Notes under the pieces: generated by a model | Seen by the model: the letters and a program-made list of their open reading frames with translations, nothing else | Told to the model about the DNA's origin: nothing | Databases searched by the model: none | Shown: piece by piece, positions 36,507 through 47,443 of the stretch | How positions within the stretch are numbered: the first letter of the stretch is position 1 | How the letters are laid out: each line of letters starts with the position of its first letter | Position numbers and translations under genes: made by a program | Assembly (NCBI GenBank): GCA_004154925.1 | Contig: QJNS01000104.1 | Coordinates: 124,001-188,000 of the forward strand | DNA length: 64,000 nt | From: Monosporascus cannonballus | Taxonomy: Eukaryota; Ascomycota; Sordariomycetes; Xylariales | Direction of reading: 5' to 3'

Positions 36507-39500
36507 TTAACTTAATGCCGAATATATTTCGGGTATTTTCTTATTTGGTTTATTACGTTTATTGTACGAATCGAATTCGTAATTAAATAATTAACCGAAA
36601 ATGCGGTTACTTGGTTTAAGCCTGTTATAAAAAAGTACGTTACCTTGTTAATCGAAAAACGAAACCCAAGAATAATACAAATTTATAGCGATTACAAATA
36701 ATTCGAATAAGTATTAACGAAAGTTTTCGGAATAATAAATAAAAAAACAAAAACCGAAATAAAGATTTAATAATTATAATAAAAGGGATTTGTATTTAAT
36801 TACGGTAATACGTTAATTTAATTAGCTGTTAAGCTGAATTAGAGAAAAAAAGTATTAATAGCGAAGTTTTTTGACGGCCTAAAGAAAAAAATACAGGAAA
36901 AGTTTTTTAAGTTCGATCGGCCTGATTATTTGTCGGATTATATCGTTATGGTAATTAAGATTAACGATCGATAATACGTATAACGTATTAAAAGTACTAA
37001 AGAAAAAAATAATAGCATATCCCGATATATGGCCAATATTAGTGTTCCTCGAAGTAATAACACTTTTTACAGTACAGAACCAGGACTTATAGAATTAGGA
37101 TCTACGTATAGAAAAGATTAGAGCCAGATTAAATATTATAATTATAACAAAATAAGACATAAGGCAGTATAATATAAAGCACTTAAGAAACCTCGTTAAA
37201 ACGATTAGAAACCAGTACCTAAAAAATAATCCAAAAAGAACCAGAAAAACGGAAACAAATTTATTAATATAATTTAGCTTAAATATATCCCAGGTCCCCT
37301 ATGGCGAAAGGTTTAATAAGGAATACGAAAAGTCAGAAATCTAGCTTAACAAATATTACGAATATAATAAAAAGCATTATAAGGATAATTACGCAAATAT
37401 TAGGATTAAATAAAGGAAATTTAGCCCGGAATTTCCGATCGATATAGCAAAATATACGCCATATATTATTAATAACGAAAATATCCCGATTACGAGGAAT
37501 AGAAATAATATATTTATAAACGAATTACCTGCATATATTATAAGGGATTTGATTTGTTAAACCGTATCGAAAATAATAAAAACGATAAATAATAATATCG
37601 ATATTTTCGAACCATAACCTTAGAAAATATTTAACAATTAGCCGGAGCAAAAAGTTAGCTCGAAGGAAAGTAATATCCGTAAGAAAACCTTTTTTGTTAT
37701 TATGGATAATATAATTACCAAACGGAAAAAAAGTTAATTTAATGTACGATAAAAAAACATTACTGAAAAGTTATTACGGATTTTTATTTTTAGTTAGTAT
37801 TTATTATAAACCCTTACGAAAAAAAGGTTATTAAGAAAAGAAATATATTAATTTATAAGAGATTTCTGGAATAATAATTAGGATAACGTATAATAAGATA
37901 CCGTTATAAATATAAGAACACAGTTGATTCGATAAGGAAAAAAAACTATAGCAAAACCAAAAATAATTAATACGATTCGAAGGAATAATACGCCGGCAAT
38001 AACGACAAATATAGCAGCTTAACGTATTAAACAAAAAAATATAAATAAGGCTTGACAAATTCGAATAAGAATTAAAAAAAAGTTACCTATAAAAAAGCTG
38101 CAAAATAACGAAACCCAAAAAAATTAAAAGGAATTTTTAAAAAAGGTTTTAAATACGACGATAAAAGCCGTTAATAACCTTAGTATTTTAGAAATATAAA
38201 TCGGAACGTATTAATATATCGCAATAATAAATTACGGAGCTTTAGACGAGAATTATATTATACCAAATATATTTAATAAGCTTAAATTATTATGAAAATA
38301 CAAGTTAAAACCTTATATAACGACGAATACCAAAAGTTAAGAATTCGCTTACGATAACAAAAAATTATACGCGGAATTAATTATTTCGAGATTTTTATTT
38401 AAAGACGGTACCAAATAATTAATTTCGATATCGTTCTATTTAGGAATTAAGATATAATCTTAAGATTATTATGGATACGTTAATACGGAATTTTAGTTAA
38501 TAACGGAACTAGCCAGGTAAAATTTACCTCATATTTTATCAAAAAATAACAAAAAAGAAATTAAAATTTTAATATTTGATCGATAATGGCAACGAATACA
38601 GGTATAAAAATACGACAAAAACCGTACCACCTAAAAAAATAAAACATAAAAAAAAAGGAGATTAAAAAAATACCATGTATCGTTATTATTATTAAAACAA
38701 AACTAAAGTAATTAAATAAAGATCTAAAATAATAATAACAACCTTGAAAATTAAAGGATTTAACCAATATATTATTATAATACCATAGATATAAGCAACT
38801 TTTCAGAAAAAAACTCGATACGAAATTATTAGAATATAACGAATAAAATTATAAAATAATCCGTAAGGAAAAGTCTTTAACGACATTTTACCTTATTTAT
38901 AACCTTAACAAAAATAAATTACGTATTTTTAAAAAAGTATCTGGAAAATCGGTTATAAAAAATAAATTCGATTTTCCAAATTACCAGCAAAATACCGTAT
39001 ATTTTTCGTACCGAGAGAAACGGAAAATTGTAACTTATAATTAATGATCGTTAATTAAACGATATTATTATTAAAGATTAAATACTATTATTCTTAATTA
39101 CGGAAATAAAAAACCGATTTTACGGAACCGAATAATTTATGGCATTTAATCTTAAAAGTGGATATAATTTTATCAGAATTAAAAAAAATACGAATAAAAA
39201 TAATTTTCAAAACGTAATACGGATTGTTTAAGTATTTATTTATGCTAATAGGATTTATAAACGTACTAGCAATTTTCTAACGGATGATAAATTATATATT
39301 ACGGAAATATTTCGATATTTTCGTCGTATGCAATTTCGACAATACTTTTATTTTTTAAAAATAAAAAAAACATACGTAAAATACGTTTATAAAATTCTTT
39401 AAATTTTATAAAACGTAAAATTACTTATTAACGCAGAAGAAAATCAATTCCATAAATAGGAAATGGAATATCTGGAACATATTATTACTCTAAAACATAT

Positions 39501-41432
39501 TAGGATAAACTCTAAAAAAAATCATTACAATCATAAGATAATAAACGTTAACGATAATTAAAAAAGTTCAGGTATTTTTTGGATTCGCTAATTATTACAG
39601 AAATTTTATTCGAAACTTTAGCAAAATAACCATACCCTTAAGGAACCTTATTGAAAAAAAAGGAATTTAAATAAACGCCAAATGCGGAAAAAATATTTCG
39701 GAATATTAAAAATATAATTATTAGCAAACTAATAATAATTATATATAATTTAAATTATTTCGTTAAATTAAAAACTAATATTTCGGATTATGTATTAAAC
39801 GTAATAATCGGATAACGAAATAATTAAGGCCAATTACACTTTATTATATTTTTTTCGTACAAATTAAAAAAAACCGAACTTAATTACGATATTCCAGATA
39901 AAAGATTTATGGCTATTATTATAGTATTTTGCGAATTTAGGCATTTCCTAAATGGAAATTTATATCAAAGTAAGGTTTATACGTATTATCGAAATTTTAC
40001 TTAATTTATTATAACTAAAGAACTTATAAAATAATAATTAAAATATGCGGAAAAATTAGCGAACTTCGATTTCGTTATTATTTATAAAAAAGTTTTAAAA
40101 ATAATAAAACAAATACTTTAAATAAACGACCAAACCTTAAAGAAAAATTGGTTAAAGTTAGCCATATTATTTTTAATATTATTATGGAAAAATATTTACG
40201 CTTGTAACAAATTATAATAATTCGGGCAATATCTTTCGATATATATTAAAGGATTTAATAATATAATAACGGCCTTTTAAAGGACTAAAAAAAGGTTAAA
40301 ATGCAAATTCCAGAAAAATACCAAAAAGATTTAATACGAAAAATATACGAATATTTATTATACGGATATCTAGAGATCCACAAAATCTTAAAACGGCTTT
40401 AATACACATATTCCTTTCTTAAAATAAAATTAACAGTACAGAAGATTATACGGCAATATGATATTTGCGCCAGAACAAAGGCTCGACGACATAAGCTATA
40501 CGGAAAGTTACAGCCATTATTAGTTGCAAAGTAACCATAATATTTAGTTATATTTTATTTTATTATTAAACTTTTTATGTTGAAAAATTTAGTTACGTAA
40601 ATATATTATGACAGCATTTTCGTAATTGTTAACCGATTTACGAAATTGTTTTATTTTTTATTATATTAAGAAAATACAAATACTGAATAAATAATATATT
40701 TTTTTACAAATATATTTTCAATATATACGCATTATTAATAAAAATTATTTTAAATAAAAAAACAAAATTTGTTTTTAAATTTTAGCCAAGTTTACGAGCA
40801 TAAATCGGCTTAAATTATAAATTATCCAACGGATTTCAACTTTAAACAGATAAATAAATAAAACGAATAAATTAAATTTTAGAAATTTATTTATAATATT
40901 ATGTTAATTATGAATAAAATAGTTAAGTTAAGAAATTACCAATTGCATAATTAGCTTATAATATTACGTATTATAAAAGTATTAAAATAATATTTGTAAA
41001 CGCAAATTTCGGTTTTATTTTAAAAATTTATAAAATAATACGTAATAAGGGTTTAATTAATATTAAAATAATTTTTACGTTAAAATATTTATGATAATTA
41101 TATTAGGAAATAAAGATAAAATTAAAATTCGTACGGAATTAAATAAATAAATACTGTAACCAGAAGAAGTTAAACGGATTAATTTTCGAAACGGAAAAAT
41201 AGTTTTCCTTGTTACAAAAAGTATTTAAATAAAAAAGCTTACTAAAAAATTAGATTTCAAATATATCGGTTTATATAAAATTACTAAGAAAATCTTAGAA
41301 AATAATTAGTAATTAAAATTTCTACCTAAAGTTAAACTTTATCTAATTTTTCATATTTTTTTATTCGAATTAACAGCGAATATAATTAAGGTATATACGG
41401 TGCGAGATAATATGGAAATAAAAAATAAACAA

Positions 41433-41580
41433 ATATACGAAATAAAGAAAATCTTTAATATGCGAAAATAAAACGGATTTACCTAATACCTGATTAAATA
41501 GAAAAAATATCTAAATTCCGAAAACACTTGAGAACCCGCTAAGAACCTTATTGGCGCCTAGCATTTATTAAAGAATTTTT
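41433..41580 (+). other. Chromodomain at the C-terminus of element A integrase (degraded)
   Basis: Same reading as the better preserved copy in D: an IYEIKK-type start, a MRK segment, then a YL-x-(W)-K block and ENT(W)EP-type end. Tryptophan codons are changed to stops by RIP. Confidence 0.65.
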
Positions 41581-42041
41581 ACCAATAACACCGAAATCGG
41601 CAAGGTCGAAAATCCCCTAATTAATAAACGACTAATTTGTAAATTCCGGGTTGGACTAATCGAAAAAAGGTACGGCCTCCGTTATTATGGCCTTGGCGGC
41701 CTCCAATTTGGCCTATTTCTTTTGGCGTTCCAACTTATTTAATATTTTTAGGGATCGAAATCCACAAAATAACATACGTATTATACGGTCGGCCCATAAT
41801 ATTTTTTGTTTTCGAAAATAACGAATCTTGGCTTACGCTTGTTTTTTTTTTCGGCCTTTTTAAATTCCGTTTTAATCTTAAGATAATTAAAAACGAATTT
41901 TTTAAGTTAAAAAATAAAAAAACCGTTAAGGTCGCAAAAGCCTTAATTTCGCGTTACGTATTCTTCGTACCGGGAGAAATCCGACGAAAAAGTACGATAA
42001 AAGGATAACCCGCGACGAACATAATAAAAACATATAAATAT
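41548..42041 (-). pseudogene. Antisense accessory ORF of element A
   Basis: Runs from about 42,041 (start codon apparently changed from ATG to ATA) to a stop at 41,548. The start reads IFICFYY, then FSRYEEYVTRN and GFC after a stop, matching the Cys/aromatic pattern of the G copy. The C-terminus ends DFGVIGKNSLINARRQ. A frame change in the middle is likely, and several RIP stops are present. Confidence 0.6.
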
Positions 42042-42196
42042 GCCCGTAATTCGCAAAGTAATTAATTTAAGCAAATTATTTCGCTTTTTGGTTTTTCTAT
42101 TAATCGGTTTTTTAATATAACCCGATATAATGGCAAAAGGAAGATGTACCAAAAAAAAAGAAATTTTCGAGACGAAAATTATGGAAAAAAAAATCG

Positions 42197-42610
42197 TATT
42201 ATAACTTAATAAGTTACGGCCTCGGAAACGGTTGTAACAAATAACTAAGCCATGTAAGTCCAGTTACGTAATGGCTCGACGGGATCGATCGTAAAGCCTG
42301 TAAAGCCAGGTTTGACGGGATCGATCGTAAAGCCTGTAGAACCAGGTTCGACGAGATCGACCGTAAAGCTTGTAGAGCCAGGCTCGACGGGATGGAAAAG
42401 TTAAAGTATAAGATATTTATTATTTTCATAATTTAGATAACTTTAACTTATAATATTTATTAATACTAATCGTTTGCAATACGTTTTTGCGCCTTTGGTA
42501 TTAAAAGATGTAATTAAGTTATTTTATTACTTAGATTCCCACGATACTTCTGCCAACATAAACCCGTACGACTAAGGTTTAATAGTTGGTTAAACCGCAT
42601 AGTCGTTACA
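42197..42610 (+). repeat. 3' LTR of element A (U3 type 3)
   Basis: 414 bp. The last 160 bp matches the R-U5 of the other LTRs (AAACCCGTACGACTAAGG, TTTAATAGTTGGTTAAACC), but the U3 is unrelated to A's 5' LTR and carries 36-bp tandem repeats. Confidence 0.85.
42273..42396 (+). repeat. 36-bp tandem repeats in the U3 of the A 3' LTR (3.4 copies)
   Basis: Units at 42,273-42,308, 42,309-42,344 and 42,345-42,380 plus a 16-bp partial unit. Each contains CGACGGGATCGATCGTAAAG or a close variant; differences are mostly transitions. Confidence 0.9.
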
Positions 42611-42710
42611 GTTTTAGTAGTAATTAATTAATTAATATATGCCCTAATTAAACGAATAAGACTTTTGATTATCAGATATAAGGGATATTAATTGTGTATA
42701 TATTAATAAC

Positions 42711-43236
42711 TAGTTACAGGTGCTCTAAAACGGGTACTGCACTTTAAGGTGATTTAGTCCCGGAACATATATGTTCCGATCAGAGGGAATCTTCCGTATA
42801 TGGGTGCTAGAGCACCCCCTGCTAGCCGACAGTTCCTGCCTCAAGGAGACCAACCTTTAAGGCCTAGCGCGGTCCTGTTGCGGCAAAACCCCGGACAGGG
42901 AAGGTTGGCTCTTAAGGTGATCTGGTTAATCTGGGTAATCTGGGAACCAGATCACACAGATCCAACAGATCCACGACACACTCACTTTGGGAGTTGGGAT
43001 ATATAATGAATTAATCTCTCATGTAAATAGCACCTACTTAGTTTCGCTCCTTAGCTATCAATCTAAGCTCTTAATCCAGAGGCAACTGCACCGTTCCCTA
43101 ATTGAGGGAAAAGTCTTTAAATCTCTTTAACGAACAGACCACTGAATTATTCTTCGCCTTATTATTACCTGCAAATCAAGACCCCATTTCGAATACTGCT
43201 CATACCTCCAGGTGGATGTATAACAGGTTCCTTACA
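42711..43236 (-). mobile_element. Solo LTR J, same family as K, inverted
   Basis: On the minus strand it begins TGTAAGGAACCTGTTATAC at 43,236 and shares long blocks with K (the Cys-tRNA-unrelated segments CCTGGAGGTATGA and TCTTGATTTGCAGGTAA). The opposite edge is approximate. I see no clear target-site duplication. It is only lightly RIP-mutated. Confidence 0.75.
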
Positions 43237-43994
43237 GTAGGTTTATTTAATATTAACCCACGTTTTTTATTATAGGCGGTTTTGCTTATATTATTAAAAA
43301 AATATAAATGTTAACCTTTTAATAATGTTAATAACCCGACAAATTAAACTAAAAATAATATTAAATTGTTTTATAATAAGTTAAAAAAGTTGTTAAAATT
43401 CTTCTCAGGCAGGAGATGAGTTATATTTTAGCGCAAGGCGGGGTAAAGTAGTAGGCTAGGGAAAGTATGTTCCTTTTGAAAATTTACGTCGGAAGTAAAG
43501 AGTTGGCTTTTTTTGTAAAAGAGAGGGGCTGCTTTCTAATAAGAGTTAAAGAGAGTAGTAGGCTGAAAAAAGCATGTTTCCTTTGGAAAATTGCGTTAGA
43601 GGTAGAGTCTGGGTTTAATTGCTAGGTAATAAAGTTAATGTGAGACCCTGCATCACATACAGAAGCATATATATATCTGAAGAAAAGGTATATTAAAGGT
43701 TGCATGACCTCTAGAAGGTGCTCTGTAAAAGGTGAAGGTGGTGAACCCTCCTTAAATACAAATAAAAACAGTAGTAACCAAGAGATAATGATACCGGAGT
43801 AGCCGAAGCAGTTTCTACTAGCTTGTTAGCTAACTAAGCCATGACGTAGCTAGGTTTAACATACCCCTCCAGCTGTTAGGAACTAATAGCTAAAGCTTTC
43901 ATGATATTGAGCAACTGCCCAAAAAGGAAATACCGTGGTGGTTAGCTTTTAACAAGCAATAGAAAAACGCAAAAAAACGGGGAAAAAAGGTGAT

Positions 43995-44033
43995 TAGCAT
44001 CTCGATTAATTCGGGAAGTTATTCGAGATGCTA
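43995..44033. repeat. 11-bp perfect inverted repeat (hairpin)
   Basis: TAGCATCTCGA (43,995-44,005) pairs with TCGAGATGCTA (44,023-44,033) across a 17-nt loop. Confidence 0.85.
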
Positions 44034-44040
44034 GAACTTT

Positions 44041-44107
44041 GACCGGATTCGAACCCATGTCTTCAAGTGTTAGGACCTGACGTCATACCATTAGACCATA
44101 GAAGCTT
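44041..44107 (-). ncRNA. tRNA-like sequence with RNA polymerase III A and B boxes (SINE head or pseudo-tRNA)
   Basis: The minus strand has an A-box-like TGGTCTAATGG (44,088-44,098 region) and a perfect B box GGTTCGAATCC (44,045-44,055) at tRNA-like spacing. A possible anticodon arm pairs CAGGT with ACTTG around a six-base loop. The acceptor stem does not pair and the T stem has a mismatch, so it is not a functional tRNA. Confidence 0.5.
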
Positions 44108-44189
44108 TGTTGGAAAGCTTTTTCACTAACCCTACTTTTAAGGTTGTCTAGGGATAAAGATAATAATAATTTGTAGGGAAAGAACAATA

Positions 44190-45279
44190 GGAAGGGAACG
44201 GAAGCAACAGCCTTCCGTTGCTGGGTAACGCTAGGGATATATTAACACTTTCTAGGCTTTTTCCAGCCTTGAAGCAACGTCCTAAAGGTTTAGTATTTTT
44301 GACGAACTGCTGATGTTATTAAGGCTTTAAGGGTTTTGTAAGCCCGTTAGTTATTATAGCGTTAGTAGGCGTTTATTCGATCTTTATTTTTCATGTTGCG
44401 TGGATTTCGCGAAGTTAATAATTATATATATTAACGTATTTTAGTTTCGTAATTAGGCGTATGATTTTTTCAGTGACTAACCGTATCGTCTGCTTATTAT
44501 CCACTTAAATAACTAGATTTTCGCTTAGCATTAGCTTAATAACATTAAATAGCCTTAGTATAAAAAAAGTTTTCTTAACGGTTTATGACAGGGCTAGCAG
44601 CTTAGTTTCCGTATTTAAAGTAGTGACTGTATTTTACTTATTAACTTTCTATACGATAAGGCTATCGAAGAATAATAATACGAATTTTTAAAGGCTTTTC
44701 CGGTTAGGGTTATCCGCAAAAGAAACGTCGTTCGCGTATAAGAACGATCGTACGTTAGAATTTACGTTACTTCCGAATTTCAGAGCTAAAGTAGGTTTAA
44801 AGTAAACGTAAAAAATAATTTCGTTAATAACGTTAAAGTGTATAAGGCTAAGGTTTTTGTAATAGCGAGATAAATGAGAAGTAGTTTTAGTTAGATTTGG
44901 GCGAATAACCATAGTTCCGTATAATAGGTTTCTGATTTTTTCGAAATACAGCTTTTTAGACGTTATTAATATTTCGTCTTGATATTTCTTAAAATCTTTT
45001 TATTTAGGAACTTTAAAGTGATATTTCCTGAGCTTAAATAATTCGAAACGTATATATAGTTTTTTTCAGTAAATGTTTTGTGATAATTATAATTTTTTAA
45101 TTACGCGGTTTCGCAATATACGTTTTCTAAGAAATTATTATAATTCTTTAAAGTCGTTAATATAAAATCGTTATATCAGTTTTTGAAGGAATTTTTTAGC
45201 GTGTAGTATATTATAAGTTCTGTATATTATAGTTATATTATTAACGTAAAAAAATAACGTTAGCTAATTATTACTTATA
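44190..45279 (-). mobile_element. Copia remnant I: RNase H end of a Ty1/Copia pol, cut by H
   Basis: The minus-strand frame at 44,912-44,688 reads TSHLSRYYKNLSLIHFN, then LALKFGSN and SFADNPNRKSL. This is the conserved C-terminal Copia RNase H region (the pattern ADNPxRKS with TLALxFG before it). It is truncated upstream at 45,279 by element H. The left boundary is approximate. Confidence 0.75.
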
Positions 45280-45659
45280 TATTATGACCCAACTAAGGGA
45301 GGGTCTCGTAAACGGTCACTTAGTGATCGAAATAGGACCCAAGTGGGTTAAAATCACGTAATATGGATCCGGAGTAATCCAAAAGGTCTAACGGGATCCA
45401 TGCAGTTATCCGATATGGATTCGAAGTAATCTAAAAGATTTAACGGAATCCAGTAAAAAATATATACGCTTATTATTTCTATAATTTAAATAATTTTAAC
45501 TTGCAGCCAACTATTTATTAATACCAATCCTTTTTGCGCCTTTAATATTAAGAAACCTAATTAAGTTCTTTTATTATTATAAAGTTTTATAACACTTTTG
45601 CCAATATAAATCCGTACGATTAAGGTTTAATAATTAATTAAATTTTTTTAGCCGTTATA
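45280..45659 (+). repeat. 5' LTR of element H (U3 type 5)
   Basis: 380 bp, with the shared R-U5 end (GATTAAGGTTTAATAATTAA to GCCGTTATA) but a distinct U3. Confidence 0.8.
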
Positions 45660-46401
45660 CGTTATAAGTTCTTATTTATTAATACCGTCAAACTTTGAGC
45701 AATACCGATTAACGTTATATTTATTAATAAACAGCCCAAATAACCTACTTGCCAAATTCTTAATTGCTCAGATATTAGAATAAAATGCGAAAAGGAAAAA
45801 GAAAAACCTTGTTTTTCTTACAAAAAAGTTCTTCGATAACTAGATACTATAAATAAACCTATAATTTAGATTAAAAAAGATAAAAATAATCTTATAACGT
45901 TTTTTTAAGCCGCCTATAAGAAATTTAAGACAAACCTTTTTCTAAAATTAAGAAACCTTTTTAAATAAGCCAGATTATTTAGTTAAATGTTATCAAAGAA
46001 TTAAGAAAAATCTATAAGGTTTCCAAGTTAAAATTTTTCGACGGAATTTCGATTAAGTTATAATTGTTTTTAACTTAATATCAAATATATTGCGGATATT
46101 TTTTTTATTCCATTAAGGATATTTATTTTACGAATTAAATTCGGAATCGGACTATTTATTAAAAATACGATTATTTAATTCGAACCCATTTTAAAAAAAT
46201 ATATTATCTTATTAATCGAAAAACAAAACCGAAAAGTAATGCAAATTTATAATAATTATGAATAATTCGAGTATATATTAACAAAAACTTTCGAAATAAT
46301 AAACGAAAAAACAAAAGCCGAAATATAAATCTAGTAATTACGATAAAAAGGATTAATATTTACTTACAGCAATGCGTTAATTTAATTAGCCGCTAAATTG
46401 A
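45280..46401 (+). mobile_element. Gypsy element H: 5' LTR and gag, interrupted by G
   Basis: 5' LTR 45,280-45,659 (fifth U3 type, start TATTATGACCCAACTAAGG) with TTATA before it, then leader and gag related to A and B. The gag segment TTAACTTAATATCAAATATA near 46,075 is uninterrupted here and serves as the reference for the B and C insertions. The element stops at 46,401 where minus-strand G begins; the remainder must lie beyond the window. Confidence 0.8.
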
Positions 46402-46791
46402 TATAACGGCTATGCGGTTTAACCAATTATTAAACCTTAAGTCGACAGGTTTATATTAGCAGAAGTATCGTGGGAATCTAAATAATAAATATAGTAACGT
46501 ATTACGTTTCGTAATGCTAAAAATACCTTAAATAACGATATTATATTATAATCTAAAATTATCTAAATTATAGGAATAATAAACGTATATATCTTTATTT
46601 TAGCTTAAAATGCTTAAACGGCTTAAACCCTTAAGCCTGCTAAGCTCTTTAAGCTTTTCTGCTGGCTTAAAAGGCTTAAGGCGCTTGGCGTCTTAAGTCC
46701 TTTAAGCCAGTCACGTGACGTCTTGGCTTGGGACTGACTTTTTCGTAATTCCGACCGTCTGAGAAAAAGTTAAAACTGTTAGGTCATAATA
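46402..46791 (-). repeat. 3' LTR of element G (U3 type 4)
   Basis: 390 bp. The R-U5 side (46,402-46,600) matches the other LTRs. The U3 side contains many GGCTTAA/CTTAAG motifs (46,610-46,710) and GTCACGTGAC at 46,711-46,720. Confidence 0.85.
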
Positions 46792-46969
46792 CGATCTCCT
46801 TTTTTTCAAGATTTTTGTCCTTAAAGATCAAATTATTTATTTATTAATTTCGGTAAGTAATTTTCTCTTTTATATATTCATTATATTAAGTCGAATCGAA
46901 ACATTTCGTTCCCGTAAACGTATTAATACTTTAATTTTTTTAAAACGTATTAAACGTTTTGGTTTTACA

Positions 46970-47443
46970 ATGTTTTTTTGTTTTTATTGCGAAAAGAAAA
47001 ATACAGAATATAAAGTTATTCGAAAATTTTTAAAATATGCGCGATATATTTATCATAGGGGTTTTTGTAACGTTTTTAATTCTTCGGAAGCCGAATACCA
47101 AAAATTTCTTGACGAAAAGGACCGTTTAAAGCGTAAAAAGGAATAAGTTCGTAAAACGTTGCGCGCCGTTATTAATAAGTTGGATCGTTTGCAAAAACAA
47201 AGGTGGTTGCTTCGTCGCCGTAATATAAAAATGCTTCGTTACGATATTTAGGGTGCGGAGGTTATGGAGGAATTTGAACGCCTTGAAAAAAAGCAAAAAT
47301 AGTTGGAGGCCGCCGTTGCAACTATTATGTTAACGTAGGCCGTAATCGACTGGCCCGATATCCCGGCTATTAATTGGTTAGCTATTAACTAGGACGTATC
47401 TATTGTTGCTAGTAAAAGTTCTTTAATAGGTACTGGGCACTAA
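46970..47443 (+). pseudogene. Antisense accessory ORF of element G
   Basis: Best preserved start of the family. ATG 46,970 to TAA 47,443, 157 residues with five in-frame RIP-type stops (TAA/TAG in place of CAA, CAG or TGG). The N-terminus MFFCFYCEKKNTEYKVI carries a C-x2-C pair, and a third Cys follows in IYHRGFC. A basic coiled-coil-like middle (EFERLEKKQK) comes next. The C-terminal part has VIDWPDIPAINWLAIN and DVSIVASKSSLIGTGH. It lies between the LTR and the chromodomain end, opposite in strand to G's gag-pol. Function unknown. Confidence 0.75.

Larger units (their letters stand above)
21675..42610 (+). mobile_element. Gypsy element A (chromovirus), split by nested element B
   Basis: 5' LTR 21,675-22,050, then gag; the internal region resumes after B at 36,507 and runs to the 3' LTR at 42,197-42,610. 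Joining the two halves at the TTAAC duplication restores a gag stretch that matches the uninterrupted copy in H near 46,070, which proves the nesting. Internal parts in order are gag with a RIP-altered zinc knuckle (about 37,130), protease (about 38,400), reverse transcriptase with its catalytic YxDD changed (about 39,325), RNase H, integrase, and a chromodomain (41,433 to about 41,580). An opposite-strand accessory ORF follows. The two LTRs have unrelated U3 regions and the flanking 5-mers (CAAAT and GTTTT) do not match, so A may be a recombinant. RIP has closed all frames. Confidence 0.85.
43237..44190. other. Unassigned repeat-like DNA with a tRNA-like segment
   Basis: Composition alternates between AT-rich (43,237-43,400) and near normal (43,400-44,190). 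No open frame. It contains a hairpin at 43,995-44,033 and a tRNA-like segment at 44,041-44,107, described separately. It may be a SINE or the LTR of Copia remnant I. Confidence 0.4.

Noticed and set aside
42214..42429. Small repetitive ORF (ALQALRSI repeats) or CRISPR-like array
   Set aside because: It is the translation of the 36-bp U3 tandem repeats; contiguous units without spacers are not a CRISPR array.
44041..44107. Functional tRNA gene
   Set aside because: Acceptor stem does not pair, anticodon loop has six bases and the T stem has a mismatch.
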